64,000 nucleotides of DNA from Cavenderia fasciculata. Lineage: Eukaryota > Evosea > Eumycetozoa > Acytosteliales > Cavenderiaceae. A model generated the notes under the pieces. The model made no database searches. It saw only the letters and a list, made by a program, of their open reading frames with translations, and had not been told where the DNA came from. This document shows, piece by piece, positions 48,041-59,253 of the stretch (position 1 is its first letter; each line of letters begins with the position of its first letter). The stretch spans positions 806,001 to 870,000 of the forward strand of contig NW_004457642.1 of the NCBI RefSeq assembly GCF_000203815.1, given 5' to 3'. A program made the position numbers and the translations under genes.

Positions 48041-49447
48041 TTAATTTATTCTATCAAAGAATGGTCTTAGAGAGAATTTGTTAACCTTGCCCCATCTTCT
48101 TTTGGCTTCTAAAATGTCTGGTTGGAAATACCAAGGTGGATATGGATTGGCTGGATTATAACGATAATTGAGTAGTAGTTCTTCGTCTTGGATGTATCTG
48201 TTGGCAATGAGAACGTAGGATTTGGCAAAAATATTCTTGTCACGGAAAAAGTTGGTGTCGGTCACTGATGTATGTGGAATGTATGGTTTGAGATGATCTG
48301 GGAATGTTTGTGGGAAATTGTATTTGATGCCAATGACGTTGGCATGTGGGAAATTTGGGTTTTGTTTGTGTTCCGATGGATGGTTGATGAATTGACCAAT
48401 GGCAAAAGGATTACGATACTTTAAAAGTTCCTCCTCTGACACTGAAGTACCAGTCTCTGAAAAGTATTTGGATCGATAGATAGACATGTCCACCTTTTTC
48501 AACCAACTTCTTCCATCAATCACCGTACCGTCATACCGTGACATCATATATTCATTTTCAAGAATGGCAGCATGATCCATATTGCTGGCAGTATAAGTGT
48601 CACCTGGATAGATGGCCAATACTGTTCCTGGTGACACTAATCCCTTGACGTGTACACCATAACCAGCCTCGCCGTGATCGATGGACGACTTTTTAATGAC
48701 AAGACTAAACTTGTCGTAGGGATGGTCAATGACACTACCCTCGATATTTTCTTGCTTGATTCGAAGTGTTCTTCTTAGTCTACTCTCCAATGTATTACTA
48801 AAATAAATGTTATCCTTTGATGGTGATATTGAACCTTTTTCTTGATCGGCAGTTACAAGTGGAGGTGGATAACAATTTTTGCCACCAGTATCGTGTACAT
48901 GTTGAAATAGTCTATGAATCTGATAATCCAATACATTTGTAATTGTATTTTGTTGTTCCAAATAGGGTATCAAAGTTAATTGTCTGTAATAATTTGAAAT
49001 CTCTTCATCTATATTTTCCATTGTTAATGTTGATGATTCTTGTTGTTGATGTTGTTGATGATGATGTTTAAACTGAGAAGAAGTTGTAGATAATGATTGT
49101 GGCGGTTCTTTTACACCTAGTAGACAAAGGATTCTATCACTTTCATGACGTAATTTTACATAGTCTGCAATCGATGGTTGTGAAGATGGTGGTGCCAAAG
49201 AGTATTTAAAGTTGATGAAATCGTGTGCATTGATATGATAGTAGGTATGTGTCGATAGAAAAGCTTTAAATGTATCTGTCAATTCTGAATCACTTTGTAA
49301 ATACTCTTCTTCTTGTTGTTTATATGATGATGCAGGTATTGATGATGACAACGACGACGACGATGTAGGTGAAGATGTCGTTAAACTAGATGCTACACCA
49401 TTAACCTTTTTAAAAGAATTAAATAAACCTCTAATTCTAGGTATCAT
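48041..49447 (-). CDS. SETD9-like SET-domain protein
   Basis: 468 residues in a single exon, ATG at 49447. The SET-like region (about 260-450) shows AGYGVHVKGLVSPGTVLAIYPG (the SET entry strand), DGTVIDGRSW, NPFAIGQFINHPSEHKQ in the place of the NHSC pseudoknot motif, VIGIKYNFPQTFPDHLKPYIPH, and DEELLLNYRYN (for the E-L-x-x-D-Y motif). The order and the Pro-rich insert match SETD9 of animals, which is poorly studied. The N-terminal 200 residues are Ser/Gln-rich with no domain. Lysine methyltransferase activity is assumed from the fold, not shown. It shares a 294-base divergent spacer with uS17. Confidence 0.75.
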   Translation of the reverse strand: MIPRIRGLFNSFKKVNGVASSLTTSSPTSSSSLSSSIPASSYKQQEEEYLQSDSELTDTFKAFLSTHTYYHINAHDFINFKYSLAPPSSQPSIADYVKLRHESDRILCLLGVKEPPQSLSTTSSQFKHHHQQHQQQESSTLTMENIDEEISNYYRQLTLIPYLEQQNTITNVLDYQIHRLFQHVHDTGGKNCYPPPLVTADQEKGSISPSKDNIYFSNTLESRLRRTLRIKQENIEGSVIDHPYDKFSLVIKKSSIDHGEAGYGVHVKGLVSPGTVLAIYPGDTYTASNMDHAAILENEYMMSRYDGTVIDGRSWLKKVDMSIYRSKYFSETGTSVSEEELLKYRNPFAIGQFINHPSEHKQNPNFPHANVIGIKYNFPQTFPDHLKPYIPHTSVTDTNFFRDKNIFAKSYVLIANRYIQDEELLLNYRYNPANPYPPWYFQPDILEAKRRWGKVNKFSLRPFFDRIN

Positions 49448-49741
49448 GGATTTATACTAGTAAGTATCTCTGTATATATAATATATATATATACGTATTT
49501 ATTATTTAGTAAATGGCGTTGAGGTTGTAGTCATCTTTTAGTCATAGGTTTTTAAGGACGAATTATTTTTGCCCGATTATTGACAAAATCAAATTTTAAT
49601 TGATTCGATTTTTTTTTATAATTTTTTGCAAGGTCTGACAGCTCTGCGCTCAGTCGTTCCTCACTCACCTGCTTTGAGAAAGAGATCAGCATTTGAGTGG
49701 ATCCTTTTTACGCTGTTGTATCTAAAGAGAGTATCTTCAAA
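49448..49741. promoter_or_regulatory. Divergent promoter of SETD9-like and uS17 genes
   Basis: 294 bases between outward-facing starts. It contains TA runs near 49470-49495, the TTGCCCG/GACAAAA pair at 49569-49588, and a GC-richer leader from about 49630. uS17 should be strongly expressed from here. Confidence 0.5.
49569..49588. promoter_or_regulatory. Ribosomal-protein promoter motif pair, uS17 copy
   Basis: TTGCCCG at 49569-49575 is the reverse complement of the eS1-side CGGGCAA, and GACAAAA follows at 49582-49588. The distance to the start codon is about 170 bases, nearly the same as for eS1 (about 160). Confidence 0.45.
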
Positions 49742-50307
49742 ATGGCTGACGTACAAGTAACTATCAATCCAACCCAGAGACAGAGCAGGATATCTCCTCC
49801 AAACAGCTACTAACTACTACTCCTTTACTTACTGCCCCTACTACTACTATTTAGTCAGAAAAAGCCTTCCAAAAGCAAAATACTATTTTCAGACGTAGAG
49901 TCTACAAGACCCAAACTAAGACCCGTGAAGGTATTAGATATTGGAAGGCCATCGGTCTCGGTTTCAAGACACCAGCTGAAGCCATCAACGGTACCTACAT
50001 TGATAACAAGTGTCCATTCACCTCTGATGTCTCCATCCGTGGTGCTATCTTCAAGGGTCAAGTCATCTCCAACAAGATGAAGCGTACTGTCATTGTCCGT
50101 AGAGATTATCTCCACTACATCAAGAAGTACAACCGTTTTGAAAAGAGACACTCCAACATCCCAGCTCATGCTTCCCCAGCTTTCAACATCAAGGAAGGTG
50201 ACACTGTTACCATTGGTCAATGCAGACCACTCACCAAGACTGTTAAGTTCAACGTCATCAGACACGACTCTAGCATGCTCACCAAGAAGCAATTCAAGCA
50301 ATTCTAA
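49742..50307 (+). CDS. rps11: 40S ribosomal protein uS17 (S11)
   Basis: Two exons: 49742-49756 (MADVQ) and 49855-50307, giving 155 residues, the usual length. Clear uS17 landmarks are [65 protein letters not shown] and [14 protein letters not shown]. It is a small-subunit protein binding 18S rRNA early in assembly. Codon choice is strongly C-ending as in eS1. The intron falls after five codons, a common place in dictyostelid ribosomal-protein genes, and includes a CTA/ACT-rich stretch before a TTTAG acceptor. Confidence 0.96.
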
Positions 50308-50686
50308 ATTTATTATTAGTCGATCCTATTAATAATAAAGAGTACTTTTTTTATAACCTCACTTGTAATCAATATTGTGTATCTCTAAAAGAGCATTGAA
50401 CACAACAACTAGTTGCTCTAGTTGATCTCTTTTTTTTATTTATTTCTTTATTTCTTTGTTTCAGGTTGATGAATCCTTATTTCCAGTTTTCCTGTTGTTG
50501 AACCAAAAGTGGAAATAAGGATTTAGTCTTGTGAGGGAACTAGAAGTCATCTGATCATTTATAATAAATTTATATTGAATATTCCTCAAATATTACTTTA
50601 GTAATAGTCCTGGAATTAGATCTTATAGATAGATAGATATAATCTTAATTTAAAAGTTTGTAATTTGTATATTTTTATTGATTTCT
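50308..50686. other. Convergent spacer with hairpin
   Basis: 379 bases between the 3' ends of uS17 and the dihydropteridine reductase gene. Mostly AT-rich. The notable content is a perfect 14-base inverted repeat at 50472-50523 (separate entry). Confidence 0.55.
50472..50523. repeat. Perfect 14-bp hairpin
   Basis: AATCCTTATTTCCA at 50472-50485 is exactly complementary to TGGAAATAAGGATT at 50510-50523, with a 24-base loop. It is not made of a simple repeat and lies between two convergent genes. It could be a small-RNA precursor, a short hairpin element or part of a 3' end. Confidence 0.6.
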
Positions 50687-51470
50687 TTAAAGAGTAGCAA
50701 ATGTAGTCTTCTTTGATTTTGTTTCAACTGAAACCAATGATCCGCTGACTGGTCTGGTTGATGCGTTGGAAGACCATTCAAAGAGTTGGTTGGCAACATC
50801 GCTCAATGGTGTCCAATCGTCAAAGTTGGCACCTGGCATACCTGAACGGTTGCTTGGTGTATCCAAAGTGACTGGTAAGAGACACAAGGCAGCACTGTTG
50901 GCTGGAAGACCAGAGTCCTTTTCTCCGAGTGATTTAACAATAAAGTGAGTAGCACACTTGGTGATACCATAACCAAGCATACCTGGTGTTGGATTGAGAG
51001 CTGCTACCGATCCAGTAAGAACAACTAAACCATTTTCATTTAATAATTGACCTGCAATGTATGCACAGGCAACTGCTGAACTAAGATTGAAATCAATCAT
51101 CTTTTGTACACTCTTGAAATAATCTTCACTCTTGATCGATCCTTGTGACCATCCTCCTGCAGCACATACAATACTGTCAATCTCTATAATAATAATAATA
51201 GAAAAGAAATGAGTTGGTTAGGTTTTAACTGTGTTCTTATTATGATAGTAGTAGTAGTAGTAGTAGTAACATACTAATATTTGATAATTGAGAAGTAATT
51301 CTCTTGATTTCATCTTCACTTGAACTCTTGATAGAGAGTGAAGTAGTAGCATTGCTGTTATCCTTGAAATCTACAGAGATAGTATTCCAACCCTTGTTCT
51401 TAAAGAATGCTACAATCTCTGATCCCAAAGCACCACTTCCACCAAATACTAATATACTCTTGACTGACAT
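50687..51470 (-). CDS. qdpr: Dihydropteridine reductase
   Basis: Two minus-strand exons: 51470-51275 and 51183-50687, giving 230 residues, near the family length. Short-chain dehydrogenase fold with the NAD-binding VFGGSGALGSEIV at the N-terminus, CAAGGWSQG, LTGSVAALNPTPGMLGYGITKCATH (catalytic Tyr-x3-Lys in YGITK) and LPVTLDTPSNRSGMP. It reduces quinonoid dihydrobiopterin to tetrahydrobiopterin with NADH, keeping pterin cofactors active; Dictyostelium makes an unusual tetrahydrobiopterin isomer (dictyopterin). The ATG chosen at 51470 is the first in frame just before the conserved start. Confidence 0.93.
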
Positions 51471-51682
51471 GATGATTATCTCTTTCTCTCTATTTATCAA
51501 CTAAACACGAAAAATAATACTCGTGTGAACTTGACTTGAGAATTATGAAATTATTTATTTTTTGGAAGCATGGAAGCTTCGAGATGGGTGACTTTTACAA
51601 TTGTCCAACTCTTTGGTCTTACACAGGTTGGTTTTAAAAAAGATACATTTTATTTCTAATTTAGCATTTAATTAATATTGAT

Positions 51683-54600
51683 TTATTTTTTTTTAGCTTT
51701 TAACATTTCGCCTGGTTCCTCATCGACGTCTTGCTCCACGTCCTGCTCCTCACTTTGATCTTCTTGATATTCTACATCTTCATCTTCCAGTTGCTCTTCA
51801 TATTCCTCATCGCCATCCTCTTCTTCATCATCGTCGTCGTCATCATATTCCTCATCCTCTTCTTCTTCTTCCTCCTCACTTTCACTAAAGTCGAGTGGCT
51901 CGGCATTAAACTTTGATGAGGCAGATGATATAGATTGAGGGGTACTGATAGTTTCTTGAATGTCTTGTGATTTTGGTTTTGGTAATTTTGATTTGTGGCT
52001 CTTGGAAAGATGGGTCTTTCTGATGGTTCTAAAGTCACCATCTCTGATGAGATTCAAAACATTGTCCATCATACCTTCACCTTCTGATCCACTGCTATAG
52101 GTAGATGAAGGACTGTCTCCACCTTTTTCCATTGATTTGATGTATTCTCTAATGGCTTCTTCGTCTTCATCAGCACTACAAACTGATGTAGATGGTGATC
52201 CAGCTTCAGACTTGTTGTTGTTGTTGTTGTTGTTCTTTACAGACTTTAATGCTACCTTTGATAGATCAAGTTTTCCAGAACTGTTACTCTTTGAAATAGT
52301 TTTGTTCTAAAATTAAATAATAATAATTAGTATTATTTGGAGAAGATTTTATCACCCTTTTTCTTACATTTGTAGTCTTTTCAGATTTTCTTTTATCAGC
52401 TTTTTCCTTTAACTCTTTTTCTCTTTCTATATCCTTCATTGACATTTGATAGGTATCAGCAAATCTCTTGAAAATAGCACAAAATTCTTCAATTGGTTTT
52501 GGTTCCTCTCCAAAGTATTTGGTAATCTTTGAAAATAGAATCTCTGTTTCCCCCAATAATGTTTCTGTATCCAATAATTCTGCTTTGGCTGAAATTAAAA
52601 ATTCCTATTTTAAAATAAAAAAGTTTAATAATTGTAAAGATATAGAGATATATATGATATTTACAGATAATTGTAATTTAAATGGATCATTATCATCAAG
52701 TGGTTCAACTTGATCGGTTGTAGTAACTTTGGCTTCATCTCCATTGCTTGCTTTACCTTCTTCTTGTTTTTCTTTTTCTTCTCCTTCTGTTGTGGTGGTG
52801 GTATCAGTCGAGTCTTGATCTTTTTTCTCATTTTCATTATTTGCAGCGATGTTGTTGTTGTTGTTGTTGTTGTTGTTATTGTTACTTGATTGACCAAATA
52901 TTTCTTTTTCAATTTTGATTAAACTAGCTCTCAACAATCTAATTTCAGATGTAGAGGTTGAATACGATACTAATAATAATAATAAATATTAAATAATAAA
53001 TAATTAGTATTTTCTTTTGCTTTGTTTTTTTTTTTTTTTACATACAAGTAGCAGCTTCAATTACAGAAGGAATGTCAATATAGAAATCCAAAAGTTCGGG
53101 TTGAATTTCTTGAACAAGTTCAATCAAGAAATGAACGAGTGTATATTTGTCCCTAACATTTGATTTGGTGTCTGCAAGTTTGTTGATACTGTCAATCTTG
53201 TAACCACTTGCATTTCCTCTATTGGTGCCATGATTGATAAAGTTACCGACGGCAAGAATAATTTCCATGATTCTAAATAGATTTTCGTTTTGAAGTTCAT
53301 TCATTGCTTGATTAAAGATTCTGATATCTGGCTTGGCTTGGTACAATTTCTCTGGGAAATTTAGTTTGTAGTGGAGTGCTTGAATTCTTTGAGAGAGTCT
53401 TGGGATATCACTAATGAGGTCAAAGAATTGTTCAGCTTGACCTAGTTTGAGCTTTTCCTCTGGTGCCTTGTCTTGTTGCGATGTCTTGAAAGCAGAGATG
53501 GCATCAAATTCCTCTTTGGAGGGAATATACTTGATCAGTTGATTAATAGTCTCCAAATCCAAAACCTTGTCATCCAAATTGAAAATGGCGTCGTGGACCA
53601 CTTGTGGACTGACATTTTTGAATCTCGAGAGGAGAATACCGACATTCTGAGCTCTCTTTGGATCAATGACGGTGATTTCGCTTGTCTTTTTCTCCTTTTC
53701 CTTTTTCTCAAAGATGGCAGCAGCAAACAGCGTTTCTATATGTTCATAGGGTAGAACATCATTGAATCTGCCAAAGTCCACCTTTGTCCAAAAGGTATTG
53801 GTGATGTTTCTGGTACGCAACTTGGCCCATTGATAACTCTTGAGTTTTTGAGCTGGTGCTCTTGAACATCTTTCAGGTGTGGAAGGTGCCTTCATACCTG
53901 GAGGTGGGGGTGGAGGTGGTACACCAGGTGGAAGAGGTGGAGCGTCACCATTGGCCAATGCAGTTGCATCGCTACCATCATCCAATAGACCTGATAAAAA
54001 GTCAGATGGACCTCCAATAGGTGCTTTGGCTCTCATAATAGACAGACCATTTGAAGTGGATCCACTGTCACTGTCCAACGAGAAGGCACTTTTCTTTGTT
54101 GTAGCACTACCACCTCCAACAAGAGCACTCTGGAATGCACTTCTAACTAGTTCATTCTCCAATTCATCTTCTTCATCTAGGATTTCACGACCCTTTCCAG
54201 ACTTTATACCATCCTCTAATCTCTTTATCTTTTTGGCAAATTTTGTCAACAATAGATCTTTTTCATGAATTTGTTCAGTTGCTCTTTTGTTTTTGGATTT
54301 CAAGTCTTCAATCTCCTTTTGAATGAGAATGGCCTTGTCTCCAGAGACGTGATCAATGTCGGTTAAAGCTGCAGACATTGATCCACCAAAGAATTGTGAA
54401 AAGTCATCGTTTGGTGAAAGTCCTTCATTCAATTTAGATAGTACCTTTTCTAAAAATAAACAATTTGATAAACTAAATAAATAAAGTTAAAAGTTGATTA
54501 GTTTTAATTATTATTAATATGTTTTTTTTTTGTTTTTGTATAAATACTTTTGATCTTCAGTTTGATCTTGATCAGAAACAGTTCTAAGTAATAATTTCAA

Positions 54601-55751
54601 AATAGAAACAAAAGCAGGATAAATTGGACCACCATTGGTAATATCCCTAATAGTTTTAAAGAGTTGTTCTGGATTGTCTTCTGATTGATCACCTCTAGCA
54701 TTTTCAATGTGTTCCTTTTCATCCCATCTCGATTCTTGTTCATAGAGATCACGTTGAGTGGCAAGATCAGGGTTTGATCTAAAGGTTGGTTCCAACTCTT
54801 CGATGATATTTTGTATTCCAATACGTTTGAATTGATTTCTAACCTTGATTCTATTGTCAACATTCTCTGACGATGAAATAAGAGTATTGATCAATGCAAA
54901 GGTAGCAGCTTGAAGTGATGGATTACTGTTTTTGAGACCTTGTATAAGATGGACGTATGGCTTTTTCTCTCTCTTTACCTCTCTATAATTGTCCATCGAT
55001 TGTAAAACAATGGCATGACCTTTGGCGTGTAGCACACACAATGCAGCCAATAATTCAGAGACCATAATCTTTGTCTTTAGATGTTGACTATCCAACACCA
55101 ATGCAATAGAATCGATCGATGCCTGTGTCTTTATGACAGACTCTAAACCAACTCTATTATTCATAATCAATTTAAATGAATGTAGACATTGTGCAATCTT
55201 GTAATCATCATCAACTGTTTTGCTAAAGGAAACATTAGTATTATTATTTATGAATGCATACTACTAATAAAACTACTACATACTTTGGTTTAATTTCATT
55301 TGTATTTAATACTTTGATGAGTTGATTAACACCACCAATAGCAATGAATTCCTTTAACCATTTCAAAGGTTGATTACCAAGACGAACACGTAACGATGTC
55401 AATAGTTCTTTTGATGGATCAGTTTTAAGTGCCTCTACAAAGTATTGTGGACTGTGATGTACTGATTTACTACTCTTTGCATAGTCTTTTTTTGATATCA
55501 ACTTGCTTTGATATGATTGAATTAATTGTTTCTTTCTTTCAATATCCCTAAAATGTTTATTAAAAATAAATTTTAATTAAAAAAAAAACTCTTTCGATTT
55601 GTTCAAAGTCTTCAAAACGAACATACAAAGTCATTAATTGTTTTCTTTCACTTTCAGGTACACCAGCCTCATCAAGTACAACTTGAAATGCATTATCTAC
55701 ATTCTCTGGTAGTTTCTCCTTTTTTGGTTTTGATGAAAAGAGTCTAACCAT
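51683..55751 (-). CDS. Formin (GBD/FH3-FH1-FH2) with acidic tail
   Basis: Seven minus-strand exons: 55751-55627, 55547-55284, 55222-54548, 54472-53046, 52969-52665, 52604-52368 and 52306-51683, giving about 1218 residues. A diaphanous-type GTPase-binding/FH3 region fills residues 1-345 (LISKKDYAKSSKSVHHSPQYFVEAL, LLTSLRVRLGNQPLKWLKEF, AALCVLHAKGHAIVLQSM). A short coiled coil leads to a very short FH1 (about 531-547, one run of seven Pro). FH2 runs from about 553 to 1000, with KSYQWAKLRTRNI, FWTKVDF, ILLSRFK and VGNFINHGTNRGNASGYKID. The tail is unusual: Asn- and Glu/Asp-rich, with over 60 acidic residues near the end. It nucleates and elongates actin filaments, probably under Rho-family control. 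Which Dictyostelium For paralogue it matches is not settled. Confidence 0.9.
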
Positions 55752-57473
55752 TATCTCTCTCTCTCTCTCTATCCTATCCTATCTATCTACTATCTATCTA
55801 CTATCTATCTTCCTCCTTCTATGATGGCAATGATTCTAAAAAATCTATTCTATTAAAACTATATTGTCAATCTAGTCTATCTCTCTCTACTCTTGTTATT
55901 TCTCTCTCTTTTTTTCAGAGTTAATAATAATAATAATATTAATTTAATTTGAAAGACGACAAGGAAATAATAACAATAATAATATCATCGTTCCAACAAC
56001 ACTTTGAAAGTGTTGTTGATAATCGAATCTACAACACAAAAGTAGTAGATTAACCAAAAAATAATAATTCAAGCACACACAATGGTATGTGTTATAGGTG
56101 GTGGTGGTGATTGTGTTTGTAATTATTTATTAATTTTTCGTTTACAACCTATAGGTTACAATCAATACATCTATCTAGATCCATCCCTCATCAAATATAT
56201 ATATATATATGTTTTGGATTGGAATCAACCTATAGTCTTTTGGACTATTTTCTATTGAGTCTTGATAACTATAAAATATTCATGTCAATTATTATTATTA
56301 TTATTAAGATAGTATTACGATTACTACTTCAAAGGATAACAAATATTATTTTATTACTGAATTTAGAACGAGATAATACCATAGAAAATATACTATATTG
56401 GTGGTTGGTGGTGGTAATGGAAATATTTGTTTGGTGAACTTAAAACACAAATTAAAATTCGATTTATCCAAACTTTAAACAACGATTCATAATACTACTA
56501 CTATCAATGGAAATTGGTGTGGTAACAGTGTATGGTGATGTATGAATATACAATTACTATTACTAGTATATCGCATGATGACATGGTATATTTATTACTT
56601 AATCACTTCATTCTCCACACCTATTACTCTTACTTTATTATTCTTTTAAAAGTACTCTTCAACACCCAAATACATTCAATATTATTATTTACACTCTCTC
56701 ACACACACATACAAAACAAACAAATAATATTATTTGTGTGCTACATTAGTCTTTAACATATAAAAATTATAGTTTCAATATAATATATAATCGGTAGTGC
56801 ACCTTTTAATATTTTTTGAACATTTTTTTTATATTTTATTTTAAAAACAAAAAAGAACAGGTAAGAATTATATATATATAAAATTAAAAATCATTTATTA
56901 ATTTCCAATACTTTTTACCACTCACTCAACTCACTACCTACTATTTATATTTAAAATTTTAGTTTCCCTATTTCATCGCATCGTAGTTGCTCTCTCTCAA
57001 TCATTTTTATATTTCCCATTCATTCACTTATAATTATTTGTAACAAACAAATTATTTATCATACTACTAATTATTTCATTTCCATCTCAAACCCATTCCA
57101 TTCACTTTTACACATTCACATCAATCATTTCATATTCACACACATATTCTTATCTATATTTATATATTATATATATTTAATTTATTCACTCACTCTTTCA
57201 CCTCAATACAATTAAATATCACTATCAGATAATTATTATTATTATTCTGCAGTTTATTTCATTTACATTTAATTTTTATTGAATTTACATCATCATCATC
57301 ATCATCATCATTTATATATTATACGTATTACGCACACTCACACTCACACTCACACACATTCATTCATTCATTCATTCAAACACTTACATCACAATCTTTT
57401 ACTACTACTAGTTTTTTTCATATTTTATACTAGTCTATTCCAATTTTTATTTTATTCACAAACAACAACAAAA
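55752..57473. other. Divergent spacer of 1.7 kb
   Basis: Lies between the formin start and the LRR/pseudo-Rho start. It holds TC and CTAT repeats near 55755-55810, many AT-rich runs, ATC runs near 57290-57310, and CACT/CATT repeats near 57330-57380. An ATG directly followed by GTATGT occurs at 56082, but no in-frame second exon was found. No gene is supported. Confidence 0.5.
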
Positions 57474-59192
57474 ATGCAATTCTATAATGATGATAAAGTT
57501 TCAATTGAAGCATCTTCTTATCTTTTTAAAAAGATAGGAGGGCATGATCCCAAGACCATTTCCAAAGTACTTTTACAAGGAAAACGTCACCCTCTCCTTT
57601 GTCTCGACAGAAACAACTTGGGAGATGAGGGAATCATTCCAATATTCCGTGCCTTGAAACAAAATGCCATTGTAGAATCTTTAGATATATCAAGCAACAA
57701 TTTAACAGCAACATCGATCGGGGAACTCTGTCAAGCACTCACTTCAAACAAGTACATCAAGTATTTAAAGTTGGAAAACAATGGAATTGGAGACTCTGGT
57801 GCCGAAAAGTTGGCCAATGTCATCAAGAACAATGGATGTTCACTCAAAGGTTTATATCTCTCTGATTGTCAAATCACTTCAAAGGGATGTTCAATATTGG
57901 CTTTGGCTCTGGAATCAAACACTCTTATAGCAACTCTTCATCTCAACAGCAACCCTATCGGTAACGAGGGTATCAGTCAACTTGTAAAATCACTCTACTC
58001 AAATTCTTCCATCAAAAGTATCAGTTGTTTCTTTTGTTCAATCTCTGACGTCGGTGCCACACGTGTCATCGAGTATTTGGAAGCACACAAAAAGTCAATC
58101 AGCAATCTCAACATTAAAGGAAACAAAATCTCTCCAGACAATCAAGAAAAGATAAACAAGTTGCTGTTGGTTAAAAAGATTAAAGAAAAAAAGAGATTGT
58201 TGAAAATGGAGGCCAAGGAACTCATCAATCAAGAGGCTGAAAGAATGGTCAAGATTAAAATGAAGGATGTCAATGAAAAGGCAAAGAAACAATTGGATGA
58301 AAAACAAAAGGTACTCGAAAAGAGAGAAGAAGATTTGGTCTCTAAAGAAAAGGTTTTAAATACAAAACAAACTGAAATTAGTGCTAAAATTAAAGAATTT
58401 GAAAACAAATCTAAAAAGACAAAGGGTAAATATTAAAAAAAAAAACAACTAAGAAAAGATGATTAAAAAGAGGCCTTTTATTTTTATTTTTTATTTTTTA
58501 GATCCAAAGAATGAAAAATCAACTACTACAAATAGTCATAGTAGTAAGAATACTAGTGGAGTTGGTAAAAAGAAAAAGAATGGTAAGTTGATAAACTGAA
58601 ACATGAAGATTTAAATTAAAATAGAATTTATAATTAATATTTTATTTATTTAATTATTTTTCTAGATTCAGATACAATTACAATTATTATAGCAGGTGAC
58701 AAGGACAAGGATAAAGAAGTATTATTGGGATATGGACAAACAGTAATTGATAATATTAAAGTTATATCAGATACCGATTTTGAAAAGACCATCAATGGTG
58801 ATGTTGTCATTGAAGGAAAGAGTGTAAACATTACCTTTGTCAATACATCAAGTAACGATAGATATTCAAGACTTCGTGCACTCCAATATGAACATGCCGA
58901 TGCAGCCATGGTCGTCTATACTGCTTCCGATCGTGTCTCTTTTGAAGATATATCTTTCCAATGGTTACCAGAAATCAATTTCATGGGAAAGATGCCAATC
59001 TTTATTACATCTATGCAATCGGATCAACGTACCACACCGCCAAATACAACCGATGTCTCTGAACAAGAAGGAAAGGAATTTGCTGAAAAGATTGGATCTG
59101 CCAATCTATACTACGAGCCACTTTGTGCTGAAGATTTTAGGAAAATGGTCACTTCAATGATCAAAGAATTATCAAAGAAAAAGAAAAAATAA
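57474..59192 (+). CDS. LRR, coiled-coil and pseudo-Rho-GTPase fusion protein
   Basis: Three exons: 57474-58425, 58502-58582 and 58666-59192, giving about 519 residues. Residues 35-225 hold ribonuclease-inhibitor-type LRRs (LCLDRNNLGDEGIIPIFRAL, SLDISSNNLTATSIGELCQAL, KYLKLENNGIGDSGAEKLA and others). A lysine-rich coiled coil follows (about 235-320). The last 170 residues resemble a Rho-family GTPase in order of elements: VIEGKSVNITFVNT, RYSRLRALQYEHADAAMVVYTA, SFEDISFQWLPEINF. The nucleotide site is lost. The P-loop reads GDKDKDKEV rather than GxxxxGKT, the DTAGQE position reads NTSSND, and TKxD is replaced by SMQSD. It probably does not bind GTP and acts as a scaffold; this is inference. Confidence 0.75.
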
Positions 59193-59253
59193 ACTAATCA
59201 TCATATAGTTTTATTTATTTGTACAAATATCTATCAATAGTACTATTTATATA

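Noticed and set aside
56082-56437. ATG followed at once by a strong donor, then an open frame near 56219
   Set aside because: No acceptor joins the ATG to an open frame without an early stop, and the downstream frame is hydrophobic AT-repeat sequence.
57279-57473. N-terminal extension of the LRR/pseudo-Rho protein (poly-His, Thr-His repeat)
   Set aside because: The frame is open but has no ATG; it is encoded by ATC and CAC repeats. The ATG at 57474 with an A-rich context is the better start.
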